Notes: generated from the sequence alone by a model not told the origin. DNA of 40,579 nt from Pleomorphochaeta sp. (GCA_028532815.1 JAQQAS010000018.1:1-40579), one strand, 5' to 3'; numbered from the stretch's first letter, positions 25,300 to 33,147 are shown. Translations and numbers: made by a program.

Positions 25300-26556
25300 A
25301 TGGAAGAAAAAAACAAATTCTCTTCAGAGCTAAAAAGACGCTTTAAAAGCGGGTTTCAAATAACTAAAGTAACAACTAATCACTTTATAGTTGATCGTGC
25401 TTTTATCTCTTCTTCTGGTCTCGTTTATACAACATTAACAGCTTTAATACCTGCACTAACAGTTTTCTTTACTTTTTTTGGAGCCTTAGGAGTATTAAAT
25501 TCTTTTAAAGACTTTGTCATATCTTCAATTAATGAATTTGCAAGTAATAACGTGGGTGATCAAGTTGTAACTATGTTATCAGATTATGCACAAAATGCGA
25601 CAAGTCTAGGTATTGTTGGTCTAGTTTCATTTTTATTAACTATGATATTGTTAATTAATAGAGTATGGTCAGTTATTAATGGAATTTATAGAACTGCGAT
25701 GAACCGTAATATTATAAAAAGATTTGCTAATTTTATTTCTTTTGCTATTGTCTCTATTTTATTAGTTGCAGCTTTTATCAATGTTCAATCTCGATTAAGT
25801 CAAAGATATGTAGATTTAGTTGGGCTGAAAACTATAAGCACTACTGCACAAATTGTAAATCAATTCCTTCCTTTTTTTATTCTATGGATAGCTATATTTC
25901 TTTTGATATTTTTTGTTCCAAATACTAAAGTTGAATTTGCAGCTGCATCTGTTGGTGCAACTGTAGGAAGTATTATTGTTTTAATTGCAAATATGATATT
26001 CTTTAATTTATCTACCTTCGTTGTAAATTTATCAATAATATATGGTTCTTTTGCTGCATTCTTCTTATTTCTCGTTTGGTTTTATATGCTTTGGGTCATA
26101 ATTCTATTTTCAGTTGAATTATCTTATGTATATCAATTTAGACCTGATTTAGAGCAAACAGAAGGCCTTGTACAAACTCCAGCAAAGTTTATTTCGGAAG
26201 GAATTAATATTATTATGTTGATTGGAGATAACTTTAGACAAGGAAAGGGATCAACAACAACTAGGGAAATGAATGAAAGATTAGCTATTCCAGATAAACG
26301 CTTATATGGCTATTTAGACTATTTTGTTAAATTGAATTATTTGATTCCAACTAATAACGGAAAAACTTCTTTTATCCCATCAAGACCATTGTCAGATATA
26401 CAAATTCAAAGTATTGTTGATGGTTTATATGGTTTAGATAAAATTAGTTATGAAGATAAAGATACTGCTGGAGAAGCTGTAGTTATTCAAATTCATGGGC
26501 ATGGAATTACTTCTTTAGGAAAACTAAACCTTGAAAATCTTTTGGAAAGAATATAG
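25300..26556 (+). CDS. YihY/BrkB-family membrane protein
   Basis: The 418-residue protein has about six membrane segments in residues 35-285. The family features are GLVYTTLTALIPALTVFFTFFGALG, WSVINGIYRT, and YGSFAAFFLFLVWFYMLWVIILFSVELSYVYQ near the end of the membrane part. A cytoplasmic tail of about 130 residues (MNERLAIPDKRLYGYLDYFVKLNYLI) looks like a winged-helix fold. The family (UPF0761) has been linked to tRNA processing in error and to lipid transport more recently; function is open. There is a one-base gap from the upstream lipase and no clear own ribosome-binding site, so it is coupled. Confidence 0.85.
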   Translation: MEEKNKFSSELKRRFKSGFQITKVTTNHFIVDRAFISSSGLVYTTLTALIPALTVFFTFFGALGVLNSFKDFVISSINEFASNNVGDQVVTMLSDYAQNATSLGIVGLVSFLLTMILLINRVWSVINGIYRTAMNRNIIKRFANFISFAIVSILLVAAFINVQSRLSQRYVDLVGLKTISTTAQIVNQFLPFFILWIAIFLLIFFVPNTKVEFAAASVGATVGSIIVLIANMIFFNLSTFVVNLSIIYGSFAAFFLFLVWFYMLWVIILFSVELSYVYQFRPDLEQTEGLVQTPAKFISEGINIIMLIGDNFRQGKGSTTTREMNERLAIPDKRLYGYLDYFVKLNYLIPTNNGKTSFIPSRPLSDIQIQSIVDGLYGLDKISYEDKDTAGEAVVIQIHGHGITSLGKLNLENLLERI

Positions 26557-26597
26557 ATTTTTAAATTACGATTGGTGTTTAACTGAGGAGAAATGTT

Positions 26598-27062
26598 ATG
26601 TATATAGATAATTATAATTTAAAGCCATTAGATGCTTTAGCTTGGCATTCTGTTCCAAGTGATGAGTACGGTGTTTTAAAAGATGAGTGTTATAAAGTTG
26701 GAGAATATGAGTTAATAATGCTCAAAAATCCAATAACAATGAGTAATGAAAATTTAGTTGAAATAGAATATTCAATGGTAGCAAAAAAGAATGGCAAAAT
26801 CATATTAGCTATTAATTTAGAAAAAGATGATTTAAAAGGTTTAGCTGCCTCTTTTGGATGTAGTCTTAAAGATGTTCAAGAAGATTATAAAACTAAATCT
26901 TATTATGGCCCAAAACACTGTGTTCTTTATTCTCATGACGAAAAAGAGGATATGGGAGTATATACCGGTGATACTGATTTAATGAGCTTAAGAATATTTT
27001 TTATGGATGTATTATTAGACACTCTTGATTGTTTAGATGAAGTTGAGAAGTTATATAGCTAA
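26598..27062 (+). CDS. Hypothetical 154-residue cytosolic protein
   Basis: I do not recognise a family. The protein is acidic and soluble with no signal or membrane segment. The N-terminal half is beta-prone (YELIMLKNPITMSNENLVEIEYSMVAKKNGKIILAINL) and the C-terminus is an amphipathic helix (FFMDVLLDTLDCLDEVEKLY). GAGGAG at 26585-26590 supports the start. It lies 41 bases after the YihY gene and just before a hairpin, so it is probably the last gene of that operon. Confidence 0.7.
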   Translation: MYIDNYNLKPLDALAWHSVPSDEYGVLKDECYKVGEYELIMLKNPITMSNENLVEIEYSMVAKKNGKIILAINLEKDDLKGLAASFGCSLKDVQEDYKTKSYYGPKHCVLYSHDEKEDMGVYTGDTDLMSLRIFFMDVLLDTLDCLDEVEKLYS

Positions 27063-27096
27063 AGTTATTATCTAGTGCAAAAATATTTACAACTAC

Positions 27097-27132
27097 AAAA
27101 CCTCTTGATAAATTATTTATCTAAGGGGTTTT
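27097..27132 (+). terminator. Hairpin that ends the upstream operon and contains the next gene's ribosome-binding site
   Basis: AAAACCTCTTG (27097-27107) pairs with the segment ending GGGGTTTT (27122-27132). The upper stem ATAAA/TTTAT continues past one bulged C (27121). The 3' arm contains AAGGGG (27123-27128), the only ribosome-binding site for the TTG start at 27136. It is both terminator-like (T-run at the end) and a translational lock. Confidence 0.65.
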
Positions 27133-27135
27133 ATT

Positions 27136-28209
27136 TTGAATATAATATTACTTTCTAGAGATGGACATATTAGGACTTTAATTAATAAATGTATAAAAGG
27201 TAAATGTATTATGATCTCTGATAGAGATAAGTTTCTAAATTTCATTGATATAAATTTTAATATTGATTTCTTTTTTCTAGATGAATTATCTTTGTCTTTT
27301 GATTTATTAAAACTAATAGTATTTAATTTCCCTCAATCAAAAATAGTTCTCGTGATGAAAGGTAAAAGTGGAATGTTTAAAGAAGCAGATAATTTAATTT
27401 TTTATTCTAAGCCTTTATCAATAGAAACAATGACTAAGATTCTTTTTAAAGACAAAGCCCAAAGACAATCTAGCGTAGATCAAAAACCAAATAACTTATT
27501 AGTAGGCTCTAGCAAAGTTATGGATAATTTGAGAAAAGAGTTACTGCTGCTATCTAAGGAAGACTGTCCTGTATTGTTGTTTGGAGAAAGTGGAACAGGA
27601 AAAGAATTAGCTGCAAAGACAATTCATTTAAATAGTAAATATCATTTTAATGAGGCAGTTAGCATTAATTGTTCTCTGTTAAATACGGATTTATCCGACT
27701 CAATTTTATTTGGGCATAAAAAGGGTTCTTTTACAGGAGCTGAAGAAGAAACTGTAGGTCTTATTGAAAAAGCAAATAATAATACATTTTTTTTAGATGA
27801 AATTGAGAATATTTCTTTAAATTCTCAAGGTAAGTTATTAAGAGCTATTGAGTTTGGAGAGTATAGAAAGATAGGTGATAATAATGTTTCAAAAAGTAAT
27901 TTCAGATTAATATCTGCTTCAAATAAAGATCTTGATTCTTTGGTTAGTCAAAAGATATTTAGGGATGATTTTTATTTTAGAATTTCTTTAATTCAAGTAA
28001 GACTTCCTCCTTTAAATGAGCATAAAAGCGATATTGAAGAGCTTGTTTTTCATTATTTTAAAACTAAAGGTGAAAAAAGAAGCTTTGAAAAAGATTTTAT
28101 TTCAAAGCTTAAAGAGCTAGACTTTCCTGGTAATATCAGACAATTAAATAGTATTCTTGAAAAAAGTCGTATATACAGTACAGATAAAATAATTCGTTTA
28201 AAGATTTAA
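27136..28209 (+). CDS. Sigma-54-dependent enhancer-binding protein without DNA-binding domain
   Basis: The 357-residue protein has an AAA+ domain from about residue 120: Walker A GESGTGKE (about 150), the sigma-54 contact loop GSFTGA (about 197, usual GAFTGA), Walker B TFFLDEIENIS, FRDDFYFRIS with the Arg finger region, and the PGNIRQLN sensor II. It stops there; the Fis-type helix-turn-helix seen in most family members is absent, as in Helicobacter FlgR and chlamydial CtcC. The first 110 residues resemble a receiver domain (FFFLDE, FYSKPLS) but lack the paired acidic residues at the N-terminus, so phosphorylation is doubtful. It starts with TTG. The target promoter is unknown. Confidence 0.85.
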   Translation: MNIILLSRDGHIRTLINKCIKGKCIMISDRDKFLNFIDINFNIDFFFLDELSLSFDLLKLIVFNFPQSKIVLVMKGKSGMFKEADNLIFYSKPLSIETMTKILFKDKAQRQSSVDQKPNNLLVGSSKVMDNLRKELLLLSKEDCPVLLFGESGTGKELAAKTIHLNSKYHFNEAVSINCSLLNTDLSDSILFGHKKGSFTGAEEETVGLIEKANNNTFFLDEIENISLNSQGKLLRAIEFGEYRKIGDNNVSKSNFRLISASNKDLDSLVSQKIFRDDFYFRISLIQVRLPPLNEHKSDIEELVFHYFKTKGEKRSFEKDFISKLKELDFPGNIRQLNSILEKSRIYSTDKIIRLKI

Positions 28210-28214
28210 TTTAT

Positions 28215-28757
28215 TTAATTAAACAATTTTTTTAGAGCTTTTTTTGCTGATGAAAAAGCCAAATCTATATTATCAATATCTTGTTCACTATTCAAATCAC
28301 ACAGTACAAATCCACTTATTTCATTTTCATCTTCAGCTACTAATTTATTAACTATATCAACATTATTTGATTCAACAGTTGCTAAAAAGAAAATATCACA
28401 AGTAATATAATCAATTTCTTTATAACTATAATTATTTGTAGCACTTGTTAGGTATTTTAGAGATTTAGGAGATAATCCTATTTCTTCTTTACATTCTCTT
28501 CTTGCAGCTTCTTCTGCACTTTCTCCAGGATCAACAAAGCCTCCTGGAACAGCAAGTTTTCCTTTTTTAGGTTCTTTCCCTCTTTTAATTAGTAAAATCT
28601 TATTTGAGTTTTTATCTTTAATTAAAATAATAAGACCTACTGCTGCTGCGACATTGTTATAAAGAGATAATTTACAACTGCTACAAACCCATTTTTTATT
28701 ATCAACATAAGTTAAAGTTTTTTTACCACAATTGGGACAATAAGATAATTTTTTCAT
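28215..28757 (-). CDS. Nudix hydrolase with N-terminal zinc ribbon
   Basis: The 180-residue protein starts with a zinc ribbon (CPNCGKK...CSSC, residues 7-33), as in NADH pyrophosphatases and related hydrolases. The full Nudix box follows, GGFVDPGESAEEAARREC then KEEIGL, with the REXXEE metal ligands intact. It lacks the SQPWPFPxS motif of true NudC, so the substrate is uncertain. It is nine bases downstream of arcA and probably in the same transcript. Its stop is five bases from the convergent sigma-54 activator stop, with no terminator between them. Confidence 0.88.
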   Translation of the reverse strand: MKKLSYCPNCGKKTLTYVDNKKWVCSSCKLSLYNNVAAAVGLIILIKDKNSNKILLIKRGKEPKKGKLAVPGGFVDPGESAEEAARRECKEEIGLSPKSLKYLTSATNNYSYKEIDYITCDIFFLATVESNNVDIVNKLVAEDENEISGFVLCDLNSEQDIDNIDLAFSSAKKALKKLFN

Positions 28758-28766
28758 AAAAGCTTC

Positions 28767-29990
28767 CTAAATATTTTCTCTAATCAAAGGCATACTCATA
28801 CATCTAGGGCCACCTCTACCTCTAGATAATTCTGAACTTGGTATTTCTAAAGTTTTAATTCCAGAATCAAGAAGAATTTTATTAGTTATTGTATTTCTAT
28901 CATATACAATGGCGGTTCCTGGTTTTATACATAATGTATTAGACCCATCATTCCATTGTTCTCTAGCTGAAGCTATATAATCATTACCACCACAACTAAT
29001 TAGTTCAATGTCATCTCTATCTAGTTGCTCTGATAATAAGGTTTTTAAACTTTTATTATATTCCCTCACACTAAGATAGTTCTTTGTTGAGGGCTCTATG
29101 ATAAATATTCTTAAATTCCCTAAAATGTTTGGATGAATTACAAACTTATTAATATCAACTTGAGTAAAGACTGTATCTAAGTGCATATAGGCTCTTATAT
29201 TTGGAATATCTAAGGCAATAATTCTTTCAACTTTGCTTGTAGGGTCATTAAATAAGTTTATTGATAGAGCTTCTACTGCTTCTGGTGATGTTCTTTGAGA
29301 AAGCCCTATGAGTAAAAGTTTTTCACTTATATTTAAAATATCTCCACCTTCAATATTATGAGGAAGGTCATTTTTATAATAGAGCGGGGTGTCTTTGAAA
29401 TCTTGATGATATTTAAAAATATATCTACCAAAAATAGTCTCTCTTCTTCTAGTTCTAGAATACATATGATTTATTGCAACCCCATTACCTATTGTGGCAA
29501 AGGAATCACGGGTAAAATATAAATTTGGTATCGGATCTAAGGCAAAGCTAGTTCTAGAGTCAATTAATAAAGAAGCTAAGGGATTTCTCTCTTTTTTTTC
29601 AATTTCAGTAGCTTTTACTCCACCCATTAGGGTTAATACTAATTGATGGACATCTTCAAAGTCTAGTAAATAAGAGGTTAGTTCTTTTTTATATGTGTGG
29701 GCCAAATTATTTAGACTTTCATTGATAAAGTCTTCTATAAATTGTTTTTTAATTAGCTCATCTATGCTCAGCGTTTCAGCTATAAGATTTGATAAATAAA
29801 CGACATCTACCGAGTTTTCTCGAAGTATTTTTGAAAAAGTATCATGTTCTTGTTTTGCTACCTTTAGAAATGGAATATCATCAAACAATAATGTTTCAAG
29901 AACTTCCGGTGTCAGTTGTTCTAATTCTATTCCAGGTCTATGTAATAAAACCTTTTTTAAAGTTCCTGTTTCAGATGTTACATTAATCAT
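28767..29990 (-). CDS. arcA: Arginine deiminase
   Basis: The 407-residue enzyme converts arginine to citrulline and ammonia. Visible are LKKVLLHRPGIELEQLTPE at the N-terminus, YFTRDSFATIGNG, HNIEGGDILN, CGGNDYIASAREQWNDGSN and the catalytic Cys397 in RGRGGPRCMSMPL. All look intact. arcB (carbamoyltransferase), arcC (carbamate kinase) and an ArcD antiporter are not in the window, so the ATP-yielding steps would have to be encoded elsewhere or ammonia release may be the purpose. A GAGGT site precedes the ATG. Confidence 0.95.
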   Translation of the reverse strand: MINVTSETGTLKKVLLHRPGIELEQLTPEVLETLLFDDIPFLKVAKQEHDTFSKILRENSVDVVYLSNLIAETLSIDELIKKQFIEDFINESLNNLAHTYKKELTSYLLDFEDVHQLVLTLMGGVKATEIEKKERNPLASLLIDSRTSFALDPIPNLYFTRDSFATIGNGVAINHMYSRTRRRETIFGRYIFKYHQDFKDTPLYYKNDLPHNIEGGDILNISEKLLLIGLSQRTSPEAVEALSINLFNDPTSKVERIIALDIPNIRAYMHLDTVFTQVDINKFVIHPNILGNLRIFIIEPSTKNYLSVREYNKSLKTLLSEQLDRDDIELISCGGNDYIASAREQWNDGSNTLCIKPGTAIVYDRNTITNKILLDSGIKTLEIPSSELSRGRGGPRCMSMPLIRENI

Positions 29991-30052
29991 TTTTTATCTT
30001 ACCTCAACTATTTAACTTTATAGTAATTTAGTTTCTTATACAATAAAACACC

Positions 30053-30071
30053 CCTGATTTATTAAATCAGG
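30053..30071. repeat. Perfect palindromic hairpin upstream of arcA
   Basis: CCTGATTT/AAATCAGG with an ATT loop lies 63 bases before arcA and between it and the uraA-type terminator. It has no long T-run on either side, so an operator or leader hairpin for arcA is as likely as a second terminator. It is not a clear ArgR box. Confidence 0.4.
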
Positions 30072-30202
30072 AGCAACTAAAGATTACTGTTTTTTAGGTC
30101 TCGTTATAAATATGTCTATACAAACAGTCAAAGTATATTTTTATATTTTCTTTTATCTTTCTTTATAATTTAATTTTATTATGAATTTGAAAATTTGTCA
30201 CT

Positions 30203-30237
30203 AAAAAAAATAGACTAAGAATCAACTCAGTCTATTT
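30203..30237 (-). terminator. Intrinsic terminator of the NCS2 permease gene
   Basis: AAATAGACT (30208-30216) and AGTCTATTT (30229-30237) form a nine-bp stem; on the minus strand it is followed by eight T (complement of 30203-30210). It sits 22 bases after the permease stop. Confidence 0.8.
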
Positions 30238-30258
30238 AAGTAAATTAAAATTTATGCA

Positions 30259-31662
30259 TTAGATAGTGACTTCTTCTGCTTTTCCTGTTTTATCTTTAGG
30301 TAAGATAATGTTTAAGAAAATAGAGAATAAAGCTGCAGGAACAATTCCTGAACCACCGAAGATTAATTGTACAAATTGTGGAAGGTGATTTAAAGTACCA
30401 GCAGTACTACCTAGACCATAACCTAATCCAAGAGAAACAATTAAAATGGTACCATTTCTGTGAGTAATAGGTTCTTTAGTAATTAGTTGGATACCACTAA
30501 CTGCGATAGATGCAAACATCATTACAGCAGCACCACCTAATACACTGTTTGGCATGATTGAAACAATAGCAGCTAGTTTAGGGAAGAATCCACAACATAG
30601 TAAGAAAATACCACCTAATAGAATAACAAATCTATTTACAATACCTGTCATGCCAACAAGACCAACGTTTTGTGAGAAAGAAGTATTTGGAAGAACACCA
30701 AAAATTGATGCAAGAGAAGATCCAACACCATCACACATTACACTCCCAGAAAGTTCTCTATCTGTTGCTTCACGTTTTAGACCACCTTGGGTAATACCAG
30801 AGACATCTCCAATAGTTTCAACAGATGTTACAATAAACATGATAAGCATTGGAATAATTGCTCTAAGGTCGAATACAAGTTTTACGGGCATTAGTTTTGG
30901 AATTGAGAACCAACCAGCTTCTTTTACTTTATGCCATTGAAGAACCCAAGATTTTGTAACCTCTTGTCCATCTAACATAAAGGTATTTGCAACTGTTAAT
31001 GTCATAATTGCGGCGATAATATATCCTACAACAATACCAATTAAAATAGCAGTAGCACTAACAAAACCATCAAATCTATGTTGGAAGTAAACAATAGTGA
31101 TTAAAACAATTGTTGCTATTAATAAATTTTGTAAAGATCCGAAGTCTTTTGCTCCAACACCACCGGCATAATATTTAATACCAACAGTAATTAAAGAAAG
31201 TCCAATTGAAAGAACAACTGTACCTGTTACAATTGGGGGGAAAAATCTTCTTAAAGGTTTCAAGAAAAATCCTAAAACACCTTCGAAAAGGCCTCCAATT
31301 AATGATGCACCTAGAATCGCACCATAAGCAACAACTCCGCCACCCATAGTAGCTACAATACTCTTTGAAACTCCTATAAATCCAGAACTAGTTCCCATAA
31401 CAATAGGAAGTTTACCACCTACAGGACCTAAGCCTAATACTTGAATAAGAGTTACAACTCCAGCGATAACCATTGCATTTTGAATGATAGTAATCTGTAG
31501 AGCTGAACCTGCTGCGATACCACACATTCCAGCAATAATAATAATTGGTGTTAGGTTACCAGCGAACATTGCAAGTACGTGTTGTAAGCCTAAAGGGAGG
31601 GCTTCTTTCACAGGTACTTGTCCGTCTAGTTTATAGACGTTTTCATTGATTTTTTTTTTCAT
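30259..31662 (-). CDS. NCS2-family nucleobase permease (uracil/xanthine type)
   Basis: The 467-residue membrane protein has about 14 hydrophobic segments. LPLGLQHVLAMFAGNLTPIIII at residue 22 is the start of the nucleobase:cation symporter-2 family. FIVTSVETIGDVSGIT holds the substrate-binding Glu of segment 8, and LPNTSFSQNVGLVGMTGIVNR is the segment 10 motif with Gln-Asn as in xanthine/urate carriers rather than uracil carriers. A xanthine or urate substrate is more likely than uracil, but sequence alone cannot settle it. It has its own promoter and an AAGGAGT site (31671-31677), and ends at its own terminator, so it is a single-gene unit. Confidence 0.88.
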   Translation of the reverse strand: MKKKINENVYKLDGQVPVKEALPLGLQHVLAMFAGNLTPIIIIAGMCGIAAGSALQITIIQNAMVIAGVVTLIQVLGLGPVGGKLPIVMGTSSGFIGVSKSIVATMGGGVVAYGAILGASLIGGLFEGVLGFFLKPLRRFFPPIVTGTVVLSIGLSLITVGIKYYAGGVGAKDFGSLQNLLIATIVLITIVYFQHRFDGFVSATAILIGIVVGYIIAAIMTLTVANTFMLDGQEVTKSWVLQWHKVKEAGWFSIPKLMPVKLVFDLRAIIPMLIMFIVTSVETIGDVSGITQGGLKREATDRELSGSVMCDGVGSSLASIFGVLPNTSFSQNVGLVGMTGIVNRFVILLGGIFLLCCGFFPKLAAIVSIMPNSVLGGAAVMMFASIAVSGIQLITKEPITHRNGTILIVSLGLGYGLGSTAGTLNHLPQFVQLIFGGSGIVPAALFSIFLNIILPKDKTGKAEEVTI

Positions 31663-31691
31663 ATAAAAAAACTCCTTAATAATACTGCACT

Positions 31692-31721
31692 AGTATAAAA
31701 GCATTTATTTTTATATGTAAA
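31692..31721 (-). promoter_or_regulatory. Promoter of the NCS2 permease gene
   Basis: On the minus strand, TTTACA (31716-31721) and TATACT (31692-31697) are 18 bases apart, each 5 of 6 to consensus. The leader is about 25 nt, too short for a purine riboswitch. An AT-only palindrome AAATAAATATTTATTT (31729-31744) lies just upstream of the -35 box. Confidence 0.6.
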
Positions 31722-31744
31722 GAGAAAAAAATAAATATTTATTT

Positions 31745-31966
31745 AAAAAACTATAAGTACGTTGTTTTTGTAACAAATATTAGATTATTTGGTAATAAAT
31801 TTAGAATCTTTTTAAAATATATAAAATCCCTAGAAATTTAAGGTTTTGTATACTAAAATTAAGTATATTTTGTAATACATAAAAATAATACTATTAAAAT
31901 TTATATATTGCTAAATATATTGAAAGTGTTTAAATTTAGTTTTATGTATTACTAATAGACATATAT
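31745..31966. other. Gene-free AT-rich stretch with inverted repeats
   Basis: Between the NCS2 permease promoter and the thioredoxin stop no ORF is visible. GTAATACATAAAA (31872-31884) and TTTTATGTATTAC (31940-31952) are a perfect 13-bp inverted repeat 55 bases apart, and TATACT/AGTATA (31849-31867) is a smaller one. No canonical terminator for trx is evident; the large stem-loop may serve that purpose. Confidence 0.45.
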
Positions 31967-32284
31967 TTATTGATATTCCCTCAATAAATCAAGAATTACA
32001 GACTCATTTTTTATTCTTCCTTCTGATTTAAAAACAACTTCATTTTGCTTAAAAATATATATTCCTGGAATTGAATAAATTTTAAATTGATCAACAATCT
32101 CTCTTTCTAAATCTACGTTTACGCTTGCGATAATTGCGTTAGTTTTATTGTCTTTTTCAAGAGATTCAAGAATCTCTTTTTGAATTGTACAAGGTCCACA
32201 CCAAGGTGCCCAAAAATCAACTAATACTAAGTTTTTTTCATTTTTTATAAATTCATTAAATGTTTCGTTTGTTAAAGTTTTCAT
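31967..32284 (-). CDS. trxA: Thioredoxin
   Basis: The 105-residue single-domain thioredoxin has WAPWCGPC with redox Cys29 and Cys32, the buried Asp in VDFWAPW (Asp23), and a cis-Pro in YSIPG (usual SIPT). It reduces disulfides in the cytoplasm; there is no signal peptide. The leader lacks a recognisable ribosome-binding site, and the -10 box TATAAT (32306-32311) would give a leader of about 15 nt. It is not beside a thioredoxin reductase. Confidence 0.9.
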   Translation of the reverse strand: MKTLTNETFNEFIKNEKNLVLVDFWAPWCGPCTIQKEILESLEKDNKTNAIIASVNVDLEREIVDQFKIYSIPGIYIFKQNEVVFKSEGRIKNESVILDLLREYQ

Positions 32285-32305
32285 ACTTTTAAAGATATAT
32301 AAATT

Positions 32306-32327
32306 ATTATATTTTATCAGTGATAAA
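32306..32327 (-). promoter_or_regulatory. trx promoter -10 box with adjoining tet-operator-like palindrome
   Basis: On the minus strand a perfect TATAAT (32306-32311) is directly preceded by the 15-base perfect palindrome TTTATCAGTGATAAA (32313-32327). Its core TATCAGTGATA is identical to the core of the classic tet operator tetO2. No TetR-family gene is in the window. Confidence 0.5.
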
Positions 32328-32332
32328 GTCGC

Positions 32333-32360
32333 ATAAAAAAAACGCTACCATTGAGTAGCG
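32333..32360 (-). terminator. Intrinsic terminator of the secreted-protein gene
   Basis: CGCTAC (32343-32348) pairs with GTAGCG (32355-32360), and on the minus strand the stem runs into eight T (complement of 32335-32342). It lies 28 bases after the stop at 32388. Confidence 0.82.
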
Positions 32361-32387
32361 CATGTATACTGTTATGTATTTAATATT

Positions 32388-32957
32388 TTAAACATCTGTA
32401 ACAGTTAAAGTAATTTGTGATGTGTAAGTACCAGCTGGAGCTGTGTCAGCAACAGAAGAATCAGTTCCGTCCCATGATAAATAGAATTGTGTATTAGCAT
32501 AAGTTCCAGTATTTAAATCATTTGTTGCAGCAATAGTAATATTCCAACCATCAACTGAATCATATCCAGAAATTTCAGGAGTTACACCAGTATCAACATC
32601 TCCATTTGAAAATTCGGAAGCAGTAGCTTTTACATTTACATTTTTACTACTAGAAGCTCTTCCTATTCCAAAGAAGTAGAAGTTTCCTGTTTGTTCAACT
32701 CCAAATACATCCCATGACTCACCTGTATCTAAAAGATCTTTTGTTATGGTTTCTTCAACTAGTGTAGCTTCTGAAGATGTTTCACCATATTTTAGAAGTA
32801 ATCCTAAATCAGATTCGCTAGCTTTTGCCTCTACATTAAATGATGATGTAGGTGAAGCAACTGATGAAGTTGGTAAGGTAATGACTCCACTGCTTAATGC
32901 AAATAGTGAAGCTGTTGTAGCTATAGATATTATAGCTAAGGTTAAAATTTTCTTCAT
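32388..32957 (-). CDS. Secreted beta-rich surface or periplasmic protein
   Basis: The 189-residue protein has a signal peptide (MKKILTLAIISIATTASLFA, cleavage near residue 20-21, no lipobox Cys). The rest has no Cys and alternates short beta strands with Ser/Thr/Asp-rich turns; it ends in AGTYTSQITLTVTDV, a strand pattern seen in fimbrial and other beta-sandwich surface proteins. I cannot name a family. A near-consensus promoter, AAGGAG-type site and dedicated terminator suggest a single-gene, high-output unit. Periplasmic adhesin or matrix role is inference. Confidence 0.7.
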   Translation of the reverse strand: MKKILTLAIISIATTASLFALSSGVITLPTSSVASPTSSFNVEAKASESDLGLLLKYGETSSEATLVEETITKDLLDTGESWDVFGVEQTGNFYFFGIGRASSSKNVNVKATASEFSNGDVDTGVTPEISGYDSVDGWNITIAATNDLNTGTYANTQFYLSWDGTDSSVADTAPAGTYTSQITLTVTDV

Positions 32958-33023
32958 TTTTTGTCTCCTTCAATTATTGATTGTTTAAATAAGCAAAAAT
33001 TTTAAAAATCAATTAGTGTAATA

Positions 33024-33052
33024 ATGATAGAATCTATTGTTACATATGTCAA
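33024..33052 (-). promoter_or_regulatory. Strong promoter of the secreted-protein gene
   Basis: On the minus strand, consensus TTGACA (33047-33052) and TATCAT (33024-33029) are separated by exactly 17 bases. It is the best match to sigma-70 consensus in the window and gives a leader of about 60 nt. Confidence 0.75.
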
Positions 33053-33147
33053 GAATATTGTATAAAAGAAGTCTAAATTATAAAATAATGTATTAAAATA
33101 TACAAATATTTATGAAATTTATGTTAAATACTCAAATTAATCAAAAT

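Noticed and set aside
30554-30940. 128-codon plus-strand frame opposite the NCS2 permease
   Set aside because: It is antisense to a well-conserved membrane-protein gene, with no promoter, ribosome-binding site or recognisable protein features.
31729-31744. AAATAAATATTTATTT palindrome as an operator
   Set aside because: It is made only of A and T in a very AT-rich gap, so chance is a sufficient explanation; kept only as a note in the promoter entry.
31663-31745. Purine riboswitch upstream of the NCS2 permease
   Set aside because: The predicted leader is only about 25 nt and none of the conserved purine aptamer elements are visible.
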